A stretch of 64,000 bases of DNA, taken from NCBI RefSeq assembly GCF_040546765.1, contig NZ_JBEPOK010000001.1, forward strand, positions 248,001-312,000. The letters are read 5' to 3'. The notes under the pieces are model-generated. The model searched no databases. It saw nothing but the letters and a program-made list of their open reading frames with translations, and was not told the origin of the DNA. Position numbers and translations under genes: made by a program. Within the stretch, counting starts at the first letter, position 1. The number at the start of each line of letters is the position of its first letter. Of the stretch, positions 1 to 8,455 are shown piece after piece. Source of the stretch: Arthrobacter sp. OAP107. GTDB lineage: Bacteria; Actinomycetota; Actinomycetes; Actinomycetales; Micrococcaceae.

Positions 1-270
1 GGGCTCGCGCTGAAGGCCGCCACGGTCCTCGAATCCGTTACACGCTTCCATCCACTCATCGACGGCAACAAACGCACCGGATGGACACTGATGGTGCTGA
101 CCCTGTGGATCAACGGCTACCGCCATGACTTCAGCACCAACGAAGCCTTTGACCTCGTCCTTGGCGTCGCCGCCGGGAACATCGAGCTACAGGACTGCGC
201 GACAACGATCTCCGGCCACCTGGTCCCCCGACAGAATCAGGAAAGCGGTGCGGCGGGGCCGGGCCACTGA
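1..270 (+). CDS. Doc/Fic-family toxin, C-terminal part (cut by window edge)
   Basis: The reading frame is open from base 1 and ends at the TGA at 268-270, giving 89 residues without a start. It contains the Fic signature HPLIDGNKRTG, with the catalytic His and the GNKR phosphate-binding loop, followed by a hydrophobic helix. Short Fic proteins of this kind (Doc, death-on-curing) are toxins that phosphorylate EF-Tu and are paired with a small antitoxin encoded upstream, which would lie outside the window. The gene converges on the resolvase pseudogene that ends at 297. Its last ten or so residues (rich in Gln, Gly and Ala) do not look like a Fic ending, so the 3' end may have been altered by a rearrangement. 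The family call is strong; activity cannot be judged from this fragment. Confidence 0.8.
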   Translation, partial: GLALKAATVLESVTRFHPLIDGNKRTGWTLMVLTLWINGYRHDFSTNEAFDLVLGVAAGNIELQDCATTISGHLVPRQNQESGAAGPGH

Positions 271-296
271 TCCCACCGCTTCGAAACGGGCAAATG

Positions 297-879
297 TTAC
301 GGGACGATAGCCCGTAACAGTGCGGCCTGCCGCAGGTACTGGTACACCGTCTCGCGTCTGATCCCGTACTCGGCGGCGAGAACGGACTTGGGAATTCCGG
401 TGGCCGGCCCGCTGCACCAGCTCCGCCGCCCGTTCCGGCGTCAGGGTCTTCTTCCGCCCCTTGTAGGCGCCGCGCTGTTTCGCCAAGGCAATCCCTTCCC
501 GCTGCCGTTCCCTGATCAGAGCGCGTTCGAATTCGGCGAAGGCCCCCATCACCGAGAGCATGAGGTTGGCCATGGGGGAATCCTCGCCCGTGAAGAGCAA
601 GTGCTCCTTGACGAACTCCACCCGCACCCCTTTAAGGGTCAGGCGCTGCACCAGGGCGCGCAGGTCATCCAGGTTTCGCGCGAGCCGATCCATGCTGTGC
701 ACCACGACGGTGTCCCCGTCGCGGGCGAAGCCCAGCAGTTCAGCCAGTTGCGGCCTGGCCGTGTCCCTGCCCGAGGCCTTATCCGTGAACACCCGGTCCA
801 GAACCAGGCCATCGAGCTGACGCTTCTCGTTCTGGTCCAGCGTGCTCACGCGCACGTACCCGATCCGCTGTCCAGCCAT
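297..879 (-). pseudogene. Serine resolvase/invertase (Tn3-type TnpR), frameshifted near its C-terminus
   Basis: The N-terminus reads MAGQRIGYVRVSTLDQN, the classic resolvase start with the catalytic Ser in YVRVS. It continues through the DRLARNLDDL and EFERALIRERQREGIA motifs of the small serine recombinases, which recombine DNA at res or att-like sites. After AELVQRA (about base 405) the frame shifts. The alternative frame carries the expected helix-turn-helix (KSVLAAEYGIRRETVYQYL) and stops at 297. A single-base indel therefore separates the catalytic and DNA-binding parts. In the shifted frame the protein runs on to 187, over the doc gene. I chose the ATG at 877-879, matching the usual family start; an ATG four codons upstream is possible. 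A second, truncated copy lies at 37.8-38.2 kb. Unless the frameshift is a sequencing error, this copy should not bind DNA properly. Confidence 0.85.
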
Positions 880-1228
880 CTGAGCCTCCAACCATCGATC
901 TGTCAGCTTGAGTTCTAGGGCCTTCCCGCAAGAACGTCAAGGGACAGGGGTGAGAACGTCAGGTTAGGGTGTACTTCACTCGGCCTGTTGCAGGGCAGCG
1001 GGTTGGGAAGTTGTACAGGCGAGGCGCGTCAGGCGGACCTGGGTTTCGGGTCTGGGTCCCCGGCTCTTGGGCGCCCGGCCGGGGGCGGGTTTTTGTCCGG
1101 TGCTGGTGATCCACATCAACCGCATCCGTCACCCAGATTGTGTTCACTTATCTTCTGCCAGTTGATCGAGACAGGCTTCAGTAATGGTTGTGATTGCCTC
1201 GGTCCTGTTCCGGCTTGTGTGTGAGGTG
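880..1228. other. Intergenic stretch upstream of the resolvase, with a possible recombination site
   Basis: I see no convincing gene. The stretch holds the nonamer AGAACGTCA at 931-939, repeated as GAACGTCA near 954-961, and the dispersed 17-mer at 958-974. Both lie 50-95 bp upstream of the resolvase start, where Tn3-type resolvases usually have their res site. The short minus-strand reading frame here (959-1147) is Pro/Arg-rich and has no family features. Confidence 0.4.
958..974 (+). repeat. Dispersed 17-bp motif, copy A
   Basis: The sequence is GTCAGGTTAGGGTGTAC. It matches copies at 11922, 50715 and 62539 (at most two differences from the consensus GTCAGGTTRGGGYGTAC) and a weaker copy at 1974. 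All five are in the same orientation. Similarity stops at the 17-mer, so this is not a long dispersed repeat. Confidence 0.7.
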
Positions 1229-1657
1229 TTAGTCGGCGTCGTAGGTGTTGGCGATGTAGACGTCGCAGGGCGCGTTGTGTGCCACACTATTGGCGACGCT
1301 GCCCAGGACACGTCCGATGCCGTGCATTCTGCGGTTTCCGACAACAATGATTCGTGCGTTGACCCTGGTGGCTTCCTCGATGAGGGCCTCGGCGGGTTTG
1401 CCCGGCACAGCGGCGGAGTTGACGTTGATGCCTTGGGCGAGTTTCTCGGCTGATTTTTTTGCCAGATGCTCGGCTGCGTCCGCTGCTGAGACGACCACTT
1501 GGTCTCTGCCTGTGCCGAAAACTTCGTCGCGGTCGTCGCTGAATGCTGTCACGACGTGGAGTGATGCGTTGAGGGCAGCTGCCAGGTTTTTGGCTGATTC
1601 TGCGGCTTTTTGGGCGGTTCCGCTGCCGTCGACCCCTATGACAATGATGTCGCTCAT
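1229..1657 (-). CDS. Universal stress protein, UspA family
   Basis: This 142-residue protein starts MSDIIVIGVDGSGTAQKA, the typical Usp beta1 strand and Asp-containing loop. It ends with the nucleotide-binding region VVGNRRMHGIGRVLGSVAN, close to the G-x2-G-x9-G-S ATP-binding pattern. Single-domain Usp proteins form dimers in the cytoplasm and help cells through starvation, oxidative or hypoxic stress; the precise role of this one is unknown. An AGGAGG ribosome-binding site lies 6 nt before the ATG, which fixes the start. The gene stands alone, about 360 bp from the amidohydrolase gene on the same strand, so it is probably transcribed separately. Confidence 0.93.
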   Translation of the reverse strand: MSDIIVIGVDGSGTAQKAAESAKNLAAALNASLHVVTAFSDDRDEVFGTGRDQVVVSAADAAEHLAKKSAEKLAQGINVNSAAVPGKPAEALIEEATRVNARIIVVGNRRMHGIGRVLGSVANSVAHNAPCDVYIANTYDAD

Positions 1658-2017
1658 GTGTACCTCCTGTGCTTGGTTACCCGATTGGCCCAGTCCCGGG
1701 CTCGGGATGGTTACTGCATGTTGGTGTGGCGGTGCCTCATGCGTTCGTAGGACTCGGGGTCATCGTTGGCAACCTGCAGGACCACGGCATCGAAGGCCAG
1801 CAGTGATGCCACCTCTCGCTTCCTCAGCTCCGATGCCGCGGTTCTCACTCCGCGGGAAGTAGTCCGAGGAATGATCCTCGACAGCCGAGGAACTGTGCTG
1901 CGGGCGCCCATGCCTCACCGCTGCCGATGGCTTAACGTCACCTATCGATCTAGCGAAGCGCCGAAAGCTGAGTGTCAGGTTGGGATCTACCACATTTCCA
2001 CACTTTCAAGGGCCTGT
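1658..2017. other. Intergenic stretch between amidohydrolase and usp, no firm gene
   Basis: A 66-codon minus-strand frame (1711-1911) ends in a fairly natural-looking acidic/His-rich tail (NDDPESYERMRHRHTN) and could be the relic of a small gene. It has no recognisable domain and no good ribosome-binding site. The stretch also contains the weaker copy of the dispersed motif at 1974-1990. Confidence 0.3.
1974..1990 (+). repeat. Dispersed 17-bp motif, weak copy E
   Basis: GTCAGGTTGGGATCTAC matches the consensus GTCAGGTTRGGGYGTAC except at two positions in the right half. It lies just beyond the 3' end of the carbohydrate operon. It could be a chance match, because the right half is diverged. 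Confidence 0.4.
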
Positions 2018-2923
2018 TTAGCGGATGCGGTAGAACCTGCACGCGGTCTCAGCGAAGAGGCTTTCGCGTTCGGTTTGGGAGAAGCCGGAGGTGATTTTAT
2101 CGAAGGCCTGGAAGACGTCGGCATAGCTTGAGTAGAGTCCGTCAACGGGAAAGTTGCTGCCGAACATGCAGCGCTGCGGTCCGAAGATGTCGATGGTCCT
2201 CAGCACGATGTCCCGGATGCTGTCCACCGTCCAGGTGTGATCGTTGGTGCCGAGGGCGGATATTTTTACGGTGGTGTTGGGCTGGGCTGCGACGAGTTCC
2301 ATTCCCTTTGCCCATTCGGTCAATGCTTCGCTGTCGCGTTCGATGGGCATACCTGCGTGGTCAAGCACAATGGGGGTGGAGTCGTGGTTTGCTGCGAGGC
2401 GTGCCGCTTTGGCGAGTTGCGAGGGGAACACTTGGAGGTCGAAGGACAGCCCCAGCTCGCCGAGGCTTTTGAATCCTGCCAGCCAGTTCGGGTCGTCCAT
2501 GAGGTCACCGCGGTCACGGTGGCTATAGTAGGGGTTGGGGTGCCAGTTGAGGATGTCCCGGACACCTCGTACCGAGGCACGGGACTGATGCAGCGCCAGC
2601 TCTTCGTGGGCATGGGGGGAGGCGAGGTCGACTTTGACGACTTGGACACTGGGGAACTGCTCTTCATTGATGACCTGGTCGACCCATTCGGCCTCCCAGA
2701 CGGGGTTGGCGGCGCCATTTTCTATGTGGACCGAACCGATGAGCTGTGCAGGGATGGCTGCCAGGCCGGCGGCGTCTTCCTGGTAGTCGGCGACGAGGTA
2801 ATCGCGTCGAAGCGGCAGGTCATCGCCGTGGTACCGGGCGACGGGTTGTCCTTCCAGCCAGGGGTAACTCGCGCTGCTGAGAAGGCAAAGGTGGTGGTGG
2901 GCGTCGATGACGTCGAGGGTCAC
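2018..2923 (-). CDS. Amidohydrolase-family lactonase (COG3618 type)
   Basis: The protein has 301 residues and begins MTLDVIDAHHHLCLLS, where the D-x-H-x-H motif supplies the first metal ligands of the amidohydrolase TIM barrel. Further barrel motifs include IVLDHAG and the near-C-terminal FGSNFPVDG, with the conserved Asp seen in this family. Relatives include L-fuconolactonases and 2-pyrone-4,6-dicarboxylate lactonases, which hydrolyse sugar or dicarboxylate lactones. It is the last gene of the seven-gene minus-strand operon beginning at 9799, and its ATG overlaps the stop of the preceding dehydrogenase by 4 bp. In that setting, opening the lactone made by a sugar dehydrogenase is the natural job, but the exact substrate cannot be read from sequence. 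Confidence 0.85.
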   Translation of the reverse strand: MTLDVIDAHHHLCLLSSASYPWLEGQPVARYHGDDLPLRRDYLVADYQEDAAGLAAIPAQLIGSVHIENGAANPVWEAEWVDQVINEEQFPSVQVVKVDLASPHAHEELALHQSRASVRGVRDILNWHPNPYYSHRDRGDLMDDPNWLAGFKSLGELGLSFDLQVFPSQLAKAARLAANHDSTPIVLDHAGMPIERDSEALTEWAKGMELVAAQPNTTVKISALGTNDHTWTVDSIRDIVLRTIDIFGPQRCMFGSNFPVDGLYSSYADVFQAFDKITSGFSQTERESLFAETACRFYRIR

Positions 2924-3825
2924 CTTGTGGTCCTTCCGGTTCGGGACGTGTTGGCCAGGGTCAGTTCGACCGCGGAATGGTCCAGGTGACCGAGACCCTC
3001 ATCGATCATTTTTTCGAAGACATCCTTGAGCGCGAGGGACAGGGGAAGTTCCATGCCTTGGGATGCGGCGGTATCTGAGGCGAACCGGAGGTCTTTGAGC
3101 TGGTTCGCGGCGCTGCCGCCTCCTGTGAAGTCTGCGTTCAGCCAGCGGTCTTTCTTTTGCCGGAGCACTTCGGACGCTGCCAGTCCTCCGCCGAGTATCC
3201 GCAGGAGTTGGGCGCGGTCCAGGCCGCAGGCATCGGCAAGGACCAGCGATTCTGCGATGGCTGTGACAGTCCCGGCTACGACGACCTGGTTGCAGGCCTT
3301 GGCGATCTCCCCGGCACCGGGAGGGCCGAAGTGCACGATGGTTGAACCCACTTTCTCCAGCACCGGCATGGCTTTGGCAACGGCCCAGTCCTGGCCGCCG
3401 ACCATAATGCTCAGGTTGCCGGATTCAGCTCCGGCCACCCCACCGCTGAGCGGAGCATCAACGACACCGATGCCGTCCCTGGCGAGCTCGTCTGCCAGTT
3501 CCGCCACCCCCGTGGGAGAGACGGTGCCGTGGACGACGAGGACAGGTTCGTGGATTTCCCGCCGGCGCCAGCCGGCGAGGAGACCGTGCGGACCTTCGAG
3601 GACATCCCGGACGTCCGAAAGGTCGGTCAGGACCGTCAGCGTCACCCCAGCCGCTGCCTCGTCCGGAGTTTCGGCGAGGTTGCCGCCGCGGTTAACGAGC
3701 TGGGCCGCCTTGGAAGCGGTCCGGTTCCAAACCGTCAGCTTACCGAAGGCGTCCAGGAGGCGGCCGGCGATGGGGTTGCCCATGTTTCCCAGGCCGAGGA
3801 GCGAAACTTTCGGGGCCGTAGTCAT
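2920..3825 (-). CDS. Beta-hydroxyacid dehydrogenase (3-hydroxyisobutyrate dehydrogenase family)
   Basis: The protein has 301 residues. The N-terminal Rossmann fold shows GLGNMGNPIAGRL (GxGxxG), the substrate-binding segment is DAPLSGGVAGAESG, and the catalytic-Lys helix appears as GEIAKACNQVV (Lys in the usual K-x3-N arrangement). Members oxidise 3-hydroxyisobutyrate, tartronate semialdehyde, 6-phosphogluconate-like acids or four-carbon sugar acids such as threonate with NAD(P)+. The flanking genes are a lactonase and a sugar SDR, so a sugar acid is the likely substrate. The start overlaps the SDR stop by 4 bp, and the stop overlaps the amidohydrolase start by 4 bp, so translation is probably coupled. 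Confidence 0.88.
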   Translation of the reverse strand: MTTAPKVSLLGLGNMGNPIAGRLLDAFGKLTVWNRTASKAAQLVNRGGNLAETPDEAAAGVTLTVLTDLSDVRDVLEGPHGLLAGWRRREIHEPVLVVHGTVSPTGVAELADELARDGIGVVDAPLSGGVAGAESGNLSIMVGGQDWAVAKAMPVLEKVGSTIVHFGPPGAGEIAKACNQVVVAGTVTAIAESLVLADACGLDRAQLLRILGGGLAASEVLRQKKDRWLNADFTGGGSAANQLKDLRFASDTAASQGMELPLSLALKDVFEKMIDEGLGHLDHSAVELTLANTSRTGRTTR

Positions 3826-4751
3826 CGGTTGAGGTCTTTCAGATCGACGAGGTGGTCTTCAGAAATCGACTCGAGTGTGTGCTGGGCTTGGAAGCCCAGC
3901 CATTCCGACGCCCGGCGGAGCGAGACCGGAACATCCCTGCCCGGGATGCTTTCCCGGGGGACAGCCGGGGCATACCTGTTCAGGGCGTCCTCAGTGTCCT
4001 GGCGCAGGTAGGTCTGCGCAGCGGCGACAAGGATTCCCGGGGCAGGGGGAGTGGACCGCAGCAAGGCTGCGTGGACGGCGGCGGCGGCGTCGCGGGTGTC
4101 GAGGTACGTCCACCCTTCGCAGGCCTGACGCCGCGGGTCCTCGGTCATGGCCCGCCGGATGTGCTGCGCGAAGACCGTCCCGTCCTTTTCGTAGATGTCC
4201 CGCACCAGGGGAAACCGGATTCCGGTGAGTTCGGTCCCGTGCCTGCGGGCCATTGCCTCGGCGGCGTGCTCGTTGGCCTGCTTCGAGAGGGAGTAGGCGT
4301 CGGCGATGACCGCCGGTTCGTCCTCATCCCAGGGGTAACGGGAGGGTAGGACAGGTGCCGGGTTCAGGGGCAGGCCGACGGCGTTGATGCTGGACGCGTA
4401 CACGACCTTCCCGATACCGGCCTGTCCTGCTGCCTCCATGACGAGGAACGTGCCCAGGGCATTCACGGCATAAATGTCCTGCGGAGTTCCCTGGTCAAGG
4501 CCGGCGAGCCCTGCGAGATGAACCACGGCGTCCTGCCTGGCTACGGCCTTGCGGACGGTATCCGGGTCGGCGACGGACCCGGTGATGCGCCGGGCAGCTT
4601 TTTGGGCCTGTGGTCCCGGGACGCTAAGGATGGTCACCTCGTGTCCCTGTCCGGTCAGGTGTTCGACCACGGCGCGGCCGATCAGTCCGTCCCCGCCGGT
4701 GACGAGCACCCGTTGGATGCCTGCCAGGGTGCCGGCGGGTCCGGGTGTCAT
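3822..4751 (-). CDS. NAD-dependent epimerase/dehydratase (extended SDR)
   Basis: The protein has 309 residues from the ATG at 4749-4751. The frame is open further upstream, but that part is only the shadow of the permease gene. It shows the cofactor motif VTGGDGLIGRAVVEHL, the DAVVHLAGLAG strand, a Ser at YASSINAVG and the catalytic pair Y-x3-K as AYSLSKQAN. These identify the extended SDR family of sugar epimerases, dehydratases and uronate dehydrogenases. The length and the lack of nucleotide-sugar genes nearby favour a free sugar or sugar acid dehydrogenase over a nucleotide-sugar epimerase, but this is inference. It overlaps both neighbours by 4 bp (ATGA junctions). Confidence 0.87.
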   Translation of the reverse strand: MTPGPAGTLAGIQRVLVTGGDGLIGRAVVEHLTGQGHEVTILSVPGPQAQKAARRITGSVADPDTVRKAVARQDAVVHLAGLAGLDQGTPQDIYAVNALGTFLVMEAAGQAGIGKVVYASSINAVGLPLNPAPVLPSRYPWDEDEPAVIADAYSLSKQANEHAAEAMARRHGTELTGIRFPLVRDIYEKDGTVFAQHIRRAMTEDPRRQACEGWTYLDTRDAAAAVHAALLRSTPPAPGILVAAAQTYLRQDTEDALNRYAPAVPRESIPGRDVPVSLRRASEWLGFQAQHTLESISEDHLVDLKDLNR

Positions 4752-5812
4752 AGGGCGGCCCCGCTCTGCGCGGCCTGCCCTGCTGCAGCATCCGTACCGG
4801 GAGCGGCGGGCTTGTCCTGGCGGTCGGTGTTGCGGCGCTTCAGCATGGGCCAGCCCTTGCTGATCTGGTCGACGGAGACCGCGACGACAACGACCACGCC
4901 GGTGACGATCTGTTCGTAGAAGCTGGGGACGTTCAGCAGTACCAGGCCGTTGGTGAGCGCGCCGAGGATCAGTGCACCGACCAGGGTCCCGCCGATGCGG
5001 CCTTCTCCGCCCATGAGGTTCGCGCCGCCGATGACGGCCGCGGCTATGGCGGTGAGGAGGTAGGGGCTGCCTGCTTCGGACTGGGCGGCGGAGATCCTGG
5101 CGACGACGACCATGCCGGCCAGCGCGGCAAGCAGACCCGAGATGCCGTAGACGAGGAGTTTGACGCGGTTCACCCGGATGCCCGACAGCCAGGCGGTTTC
5201 CTCGCTGCCGCCGGTGGCGATGACGTTCTGGCCGAACACAGTGCGGCGGAGCAGGAGCCAGGCGAGGATGGCGACCACGATAACGATGACGACGATGATC
5301 GGAACGCCGCCGATGTAGCTGTTGAGCAGGAACACGAACGAGGAGGGGACGTTGTAGACCGGGGTCCCGTTCGTGGTCACGTAGGCCAGGCCCTGATAGA
5401 CACTCATCGTGCCCAGGGTCGCGATGAACGGTGGCAGTTTCAACAAGGTGATCAGGACGCCGTTGAGTGCGCCGGCGGCGAAGCCCAGGACGAGGCCGGC
5501 GAGCAGGCCTGGCACCGGGGCGACTCCGGCGTTGACCATGAGGTTGGCGGAGACGATGCCGACGAAGCTGGCGATCGAGCCGACGGAGAGGTCGATGCCG
5601 CCGGTGACGATGACGAAGGTCAGGCCGATGCCGATGAGGGCGTTGACGCAGGCGGAGACGGCCACGTCCCGGAGGTTGTTGATGGTGAGGAAGTTCGGGT
5701 TGAGGATGCCGAAGCCGATGAAGATCACCACGGCTGCGGCGACGATGCCTAAGGCCTGAAGGTTGAGCGGGCGCCGGTTTTCGGCCGGGCGTACCGCGGT
5801 CTGGTTGGTCAT
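4748..5812 (-). CDS. Sugar ABC transporter permease (RbsC-like)
   Basis: The protein has 354 residues with about ten hydrophobic helices. The middle shows RVNRVKLLVYGISGLLAALAG and the coupling region NLMGGEGRIGGTLVGAL, typical of the carbohydrate-uptake-2 (CUT2) permeases that include RbsC, XylH and AraH. It would form a homodimeric channel for a monosaccharide with the ATPase at 5809-7311 and the lipoprotein at 7341-8396. The TCATG junction at 5809-5812 couples it to the ATPase gene. The C-terminal 35 residues are a charged, Ala-rich cytoplasmic tail (KRRNTDRQDKPAAPGTDAAA), longer than in RbsC. The substrate is not deducible from the permease. Confidence 0.94.
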   Translation of the reverse strand: MTNQTAVRPAENRRPLNLQALGIVAAAVVIFIGFGILNPNFLTINNLRDVAVSACVNALIGIGLTFVIVTGGIDLSVGSIASFVGIVSANLMVNAGVAPVPGLLAGLVLGFAAGALNGVLITLLKLPPFIATLGTMSVYQGLAYVTTNGTPVYNVPSSFVFLLNSYIGGVPIIVVIVIVVAILAWLLLRRTVFGQNVIATGGSEETAWLSGIRVNRVKLLVYGISGLLAALAGMVVVARISAAQSEAGSPYLLTAIAAAVIGGANLMGGEGRIGGTLVGALILGALTNGLVLLNVPSFYEQIVTGVVVVVAVSVDQISKGWPMLKRRNTDRQDKPAAPGTDAAAGQAAQSGAAL

Positions 5813-7311
5813 GATGTTTCCTTCGCGATGCCCATGGCGCTGGCCACGAGGCTGTGTTCGTTGATGTCCTCACCGACGTGTTCGGAGGTGATGCGTCCTG
5901 CGCGCATCACCAGAACCCTGTCGCTGAGGGAGATGATTTCCGGGAGGTCGGAGGAGACGACGATGACGGCGTTCCCGGCCGCGGCGAGTTCGTCGATGAG
6001 GCCGTAAATTTCGGCGCGGCCGCCGACATCGACTCCCTTGGTGGGCTCATCGAACAGGAATACCCGTGAGCCGCGCCGCAGCCATTTGGCGATGACGATT
6101 TTCTGCTGGTTTCCGCCGGAATACTGCCGCGCGAGAAGCCGCACGTTGGCTGGTTTCAGGGCCAGGGAGTCGCCGATCTCGCGGGCTACGGCAGCCTGCT
6201 TCCGTGGGTTGATGAAAGGGCCGGGGCCGGTGAGTTCTTTGGCGCCGGCCAGTGCGATGTTCGCGTAGGCCGGCATCTGCAGGGCCAGGCCCTGTTGCTT
6301 CCGGTCTTCGGGGATGAACGCGATGCCGGCGTCCCGGCTGTCGTTGGGGGTCTTGATCCGAAGGGCTTTGCCGTCGATCTCGAGGTTCCCGGCGGCTCCG
6401 GGGTCGGCGCGGACGATGGCGCGCAGGAGTTCTGTGCGTCCGGATCCGACAAGCCCGGCGATGCCCAGTACCTCTCCGCGGTGCACCTCAAGGGAGTTCG
6501 GACGGGTTGAGAACGGGCTGGTGATGTCGGTGGCGCGGAAGAGGACCGGAGCGTCCGCGGCGACGGGGTGTTGCCGGCGGAAGCTGAGCAGTTCGCGCCC
6601 GACCATGTTCCGCACGATTTCTTCGACGGTTGTCTCGGCGATGCGCTTCTCGAAGCCGACGCGGCCGTCCCGCAGGACGACCACGCGGTCAGAGACGCTC
6701 ATGACTTCGGGCATCTTGTGGGAGACGAAGATGACTCCCACTCCGCGGTCGGTGACGATCTCCCGCACGCGGGTAAGGACTGCTTCGACGTTGTGCTCCA
6801 GCATGGACGTCGTTGGCTCATCCAGCGCCACGATCTTCGCCCCGAAGGCGAACGCCTTGGCGATGGTCAGGGCGTGTCGCTGCGCCGGGCTCAGGTCACC
6901 GAGGCGGGCTGTGGGCTTGAGGGGGAACCCCATGGAGGCGACGTCTTCAAGGGCGCCCTGCACGGCGGCTCCCGCGCGGCGGCGTTCCTGGGGCGTTTTG
7001 CCCAGGAGCAGGTTCTGCTCGACGGTCAGCTGCGGCACGATGGCAGGTTCCTGGTGGGCGATAACGACGCCGTCAGCCAGGGCCCGGCGCGGGGAGTACT
7101 CGCTGCGCCGGACCCCGTCCACCGTCACCGATCCATGGTCAGGGGCGAGGGAGCCGCCCAGGATGCCCAGAAGCGTGCTCTTCCCTGCGCCGTTTTCGCC
7201 GGCGAGGGTGAGTACTTCGCCGCGGTTCAAATGGAAGCTCACGTCGTCCAGTGCGCGGACCCCTGGGAAGGACTTCGCGACATTGCTGATCTCTAGGAGG
7301 GTGTCAGTCAT
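5809..7311 (-). CDS. Sugar ABC transporter ATP-binding protein, two nucleotide-binding domains (RbsA-like)
   Basis: The protein has 500 residues, normal for the CUT2 ATPases that carry two fused ABC domains. Domain 1 has Walker A GENGAGKST (residues about 37-45), a signature-like LSPAQRHAL and Walker B IVALDEPTT. Domain 2 has the weaker Walker A GLVGSGRTE, as usual for this family, then the signature YSGGNQQKI and Walker B VFLFDEPTK. It powers sugar uptake with the permease and binding protein next to it. It starts 29 bp after the binding-protein stop, with an AGGAGG-like site close to the ATG. The absence of nearby kinases other than gluconokinase suggests the sugar is oxidised before phosphorylation. 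Confidence 0.95.
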   Translation of the reverse strand: MTDTLLEISNVAKSFPGVRALDDVSFHLNRGEVLTLAGENGAGKSTLLGILGGSLAPDHGSVTVDGVRRSEYSPRRALADGVVIAHQEPAIVPQLTVEQNLLLGKTPQERRRAGAAVQGALEDVASMGFPLKPTARLGDLSPAQRHALTIAKAFAFGAKIVALDEPTTSMLEHNVEAVLTRVREIVTDRGVGVIFVSHKMPEVMSVSDRVVVLRDGRVGFEKRIAETTVEEIVRNMVGRELLSFRRQHPVAADAPVLFRATDITSPFSTRPNSLEVHRGEVLGIAGLVGSGRTELLRAIVRADPGAAGNLEIDGKALRIKTPNDSRDAGIAFIPEDRKQQGLALQMPAYANIALAGAKELTGPGPFINPRKQAAVAREIGDSLALKPANVRLLARQYSGGNQQKIVIAKWLRRGSRVFLFDEPTKGVDVGGRAEIYGLIDELAAAGNAVIVVSSDLPEIISLSDRVLVMRAGRITSEHVGEDINEHSLVASAMGIAKETS

Positions 7312-7340
7312 GGTGATTCCTGTCTAAGCCGGTCTTAGCC

Positions 7341-8396
7341 TTAGGGCATGCCGGTCTGGTACTGGGAGACATTCTGCTTGTCGATGATGAAGGCCGGAAC
7401 ATCCACCCAGGCAGGGACCTTCTTTCCGGCGAGCATCCACAGGGCGACGTCCACGCCCGTGGCGCCTTCCGTCGTCGGCCGCTCACTGACCGTTGCCGTG
7501 TACTTGTCGGCAGCGATCTGCTTCTTGGCCTGCGGGATGCCGTCGGTGCCCACGAGCAGGACCTTGCCTGTGAGGCCCTTGGCATCGATCGCGGACTGGA
7601 CACCGAGAGCCATGCCGTCGTTCTGGGAGTAGAACGCCTTGATGTCCGGGTTAGCTGTGAGCATGGCGTTGGCGATGGTCTGAGCCTGGTTCGTGTCCCA
7701 CTTGGCTGACTGCGACGCAACAAGGTTCAGGTTCGAATGCTGGGCGATGCCAGCCTTGAAGCCCTTGCCACGGTTCAGCGCGTTCGAGGAACCCGGGTCA
7801 CCCTCGATCTGGGCGACCTTGCCGCCGGAGGGCAGCTTCTTGGCGATGTAGTCCGCGGCGGACTGCCCAATGGTCTGGGCGTCCGGGCCCACGTAAACAA
7901 CGCCCGGGAGGGTGCCCTTGGCGTCGTTGAGCACGATCGCCGGAACTCCCTTGGCCAGTGCCGCCTGGAAGACACTGTCCAGCGCGGTGGCGGAGATCGG
8001 GGAGGCCAGGATTGCCGAGCATCCCTGGTTCAGCGCGCTCTGGGCCTTGTCGAGCTGCTCGGTGATGGAGGACTCGTCGTTGACGGCATAGGTCTGGAAC
8101 TGGACTCCGAGCTTCTTGGCCTCGGCTTCGAAGCCGTCCCGCTCATAACCCCAGAACTCGTTGGCGAGCGTACGGGTGACGTAGCACAGCTTCACCCCGG
8201 ATTTCGCTTCGGGCGCCCCGAGGGACTTCTGCAGGGAGGCGACGTCGACCTTCTGGTCGGCCTGGACCTGGGAGGCCAGGTTCCCTGATGCGCCAGAGGA
8301 AGAGGCCGGTTCGGGGGTTGCGGAGCAGGCGCTGAGGGCGAGGGCGGCAACGGAGGCGGTGGCAATGCCTGCAAACCAGCCAATACGTTTCGTCAT
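7341..8396 (-). CDS. Sugar ABC transporter substrate-binding lipoprotein (RbsB-like)
   Basis: I start the protein at MTKRIGWFAG (351 residues), preceded by AAAGGA 6 nt upstream; an ATG five codons earlier lacks a ribosome-binding site. The signal peptide ends in the lipobox LSAC, so the mature protein should be anchored outside the membrane. The body is a type-I periplasmic-binding fold (LCYVTRTLANEFWGYERDG at the start of the first lobe; FYSQNDGMALGVQSAI in the second), as in RbsB and other monosaccharide binders. It lies between the promoter-proximal oxidoreductase and the ATPase in one operon. Ligand specificity is unknown; it would be the best protein to test for the transported sugar. 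Confidence 0.94.
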   Translation of the reverse strand: MTKRIGWFAGIATASVAALALSACSATPEPASSSGASGNLASQVQADQKVDVASLQKSLGAPEAKSGVKLCYVTRTLANEFWGYERDGFEAEAKKLGVQFQTYAVNDESSITEQLDKAQSALNQGCSAILASPISATALDSVFQAALAKGVPAIVLNDAKGTLPGVVYVGPDAQTIGQSAADYIAKKLPSGGKVAQIEGDPGSSNALNRGKGFKAGIAQHSNLNLVASQSAKWDTNQAQTIANAMLTANPDIKAFYSQNDGMALGVQSAIDAKGLTGKVLLVGTDGIPQAKKQIAADKYTATVSERPTTEGATGVDVALWMLAGKKVPAWVDVPAFIIDKQNVSQYQTGMP

Positions 8397-8455
8397 GGTG
8401 GTTCCTTTCATCTTTGAAAAGGGAGGATGGGACTACTGTGAAATAACGGGTGCGG

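Noticed and set aside
187..891. A 234-residue resolvase frame running over the doc gene
   Set aside because: Its last 70 residues are a frameshift product. The other frame gives the expected helix-turn-helix and stops at 297.
958..974. The 17-mer as a Tn3 terminal inverted repeat
   Set aside because: It lacks the GGGG tip and the length of 38 bp, no inverted partner was found, and no Tn3 transposase gene is in the window.
4752..5873. Upstream extension of the SDR frame to 683 residues
   Set aside because: It is the Arg/His-rich shadow of the permease gene. The ATG at 4751 with the 4-bp overlap is the natural start.
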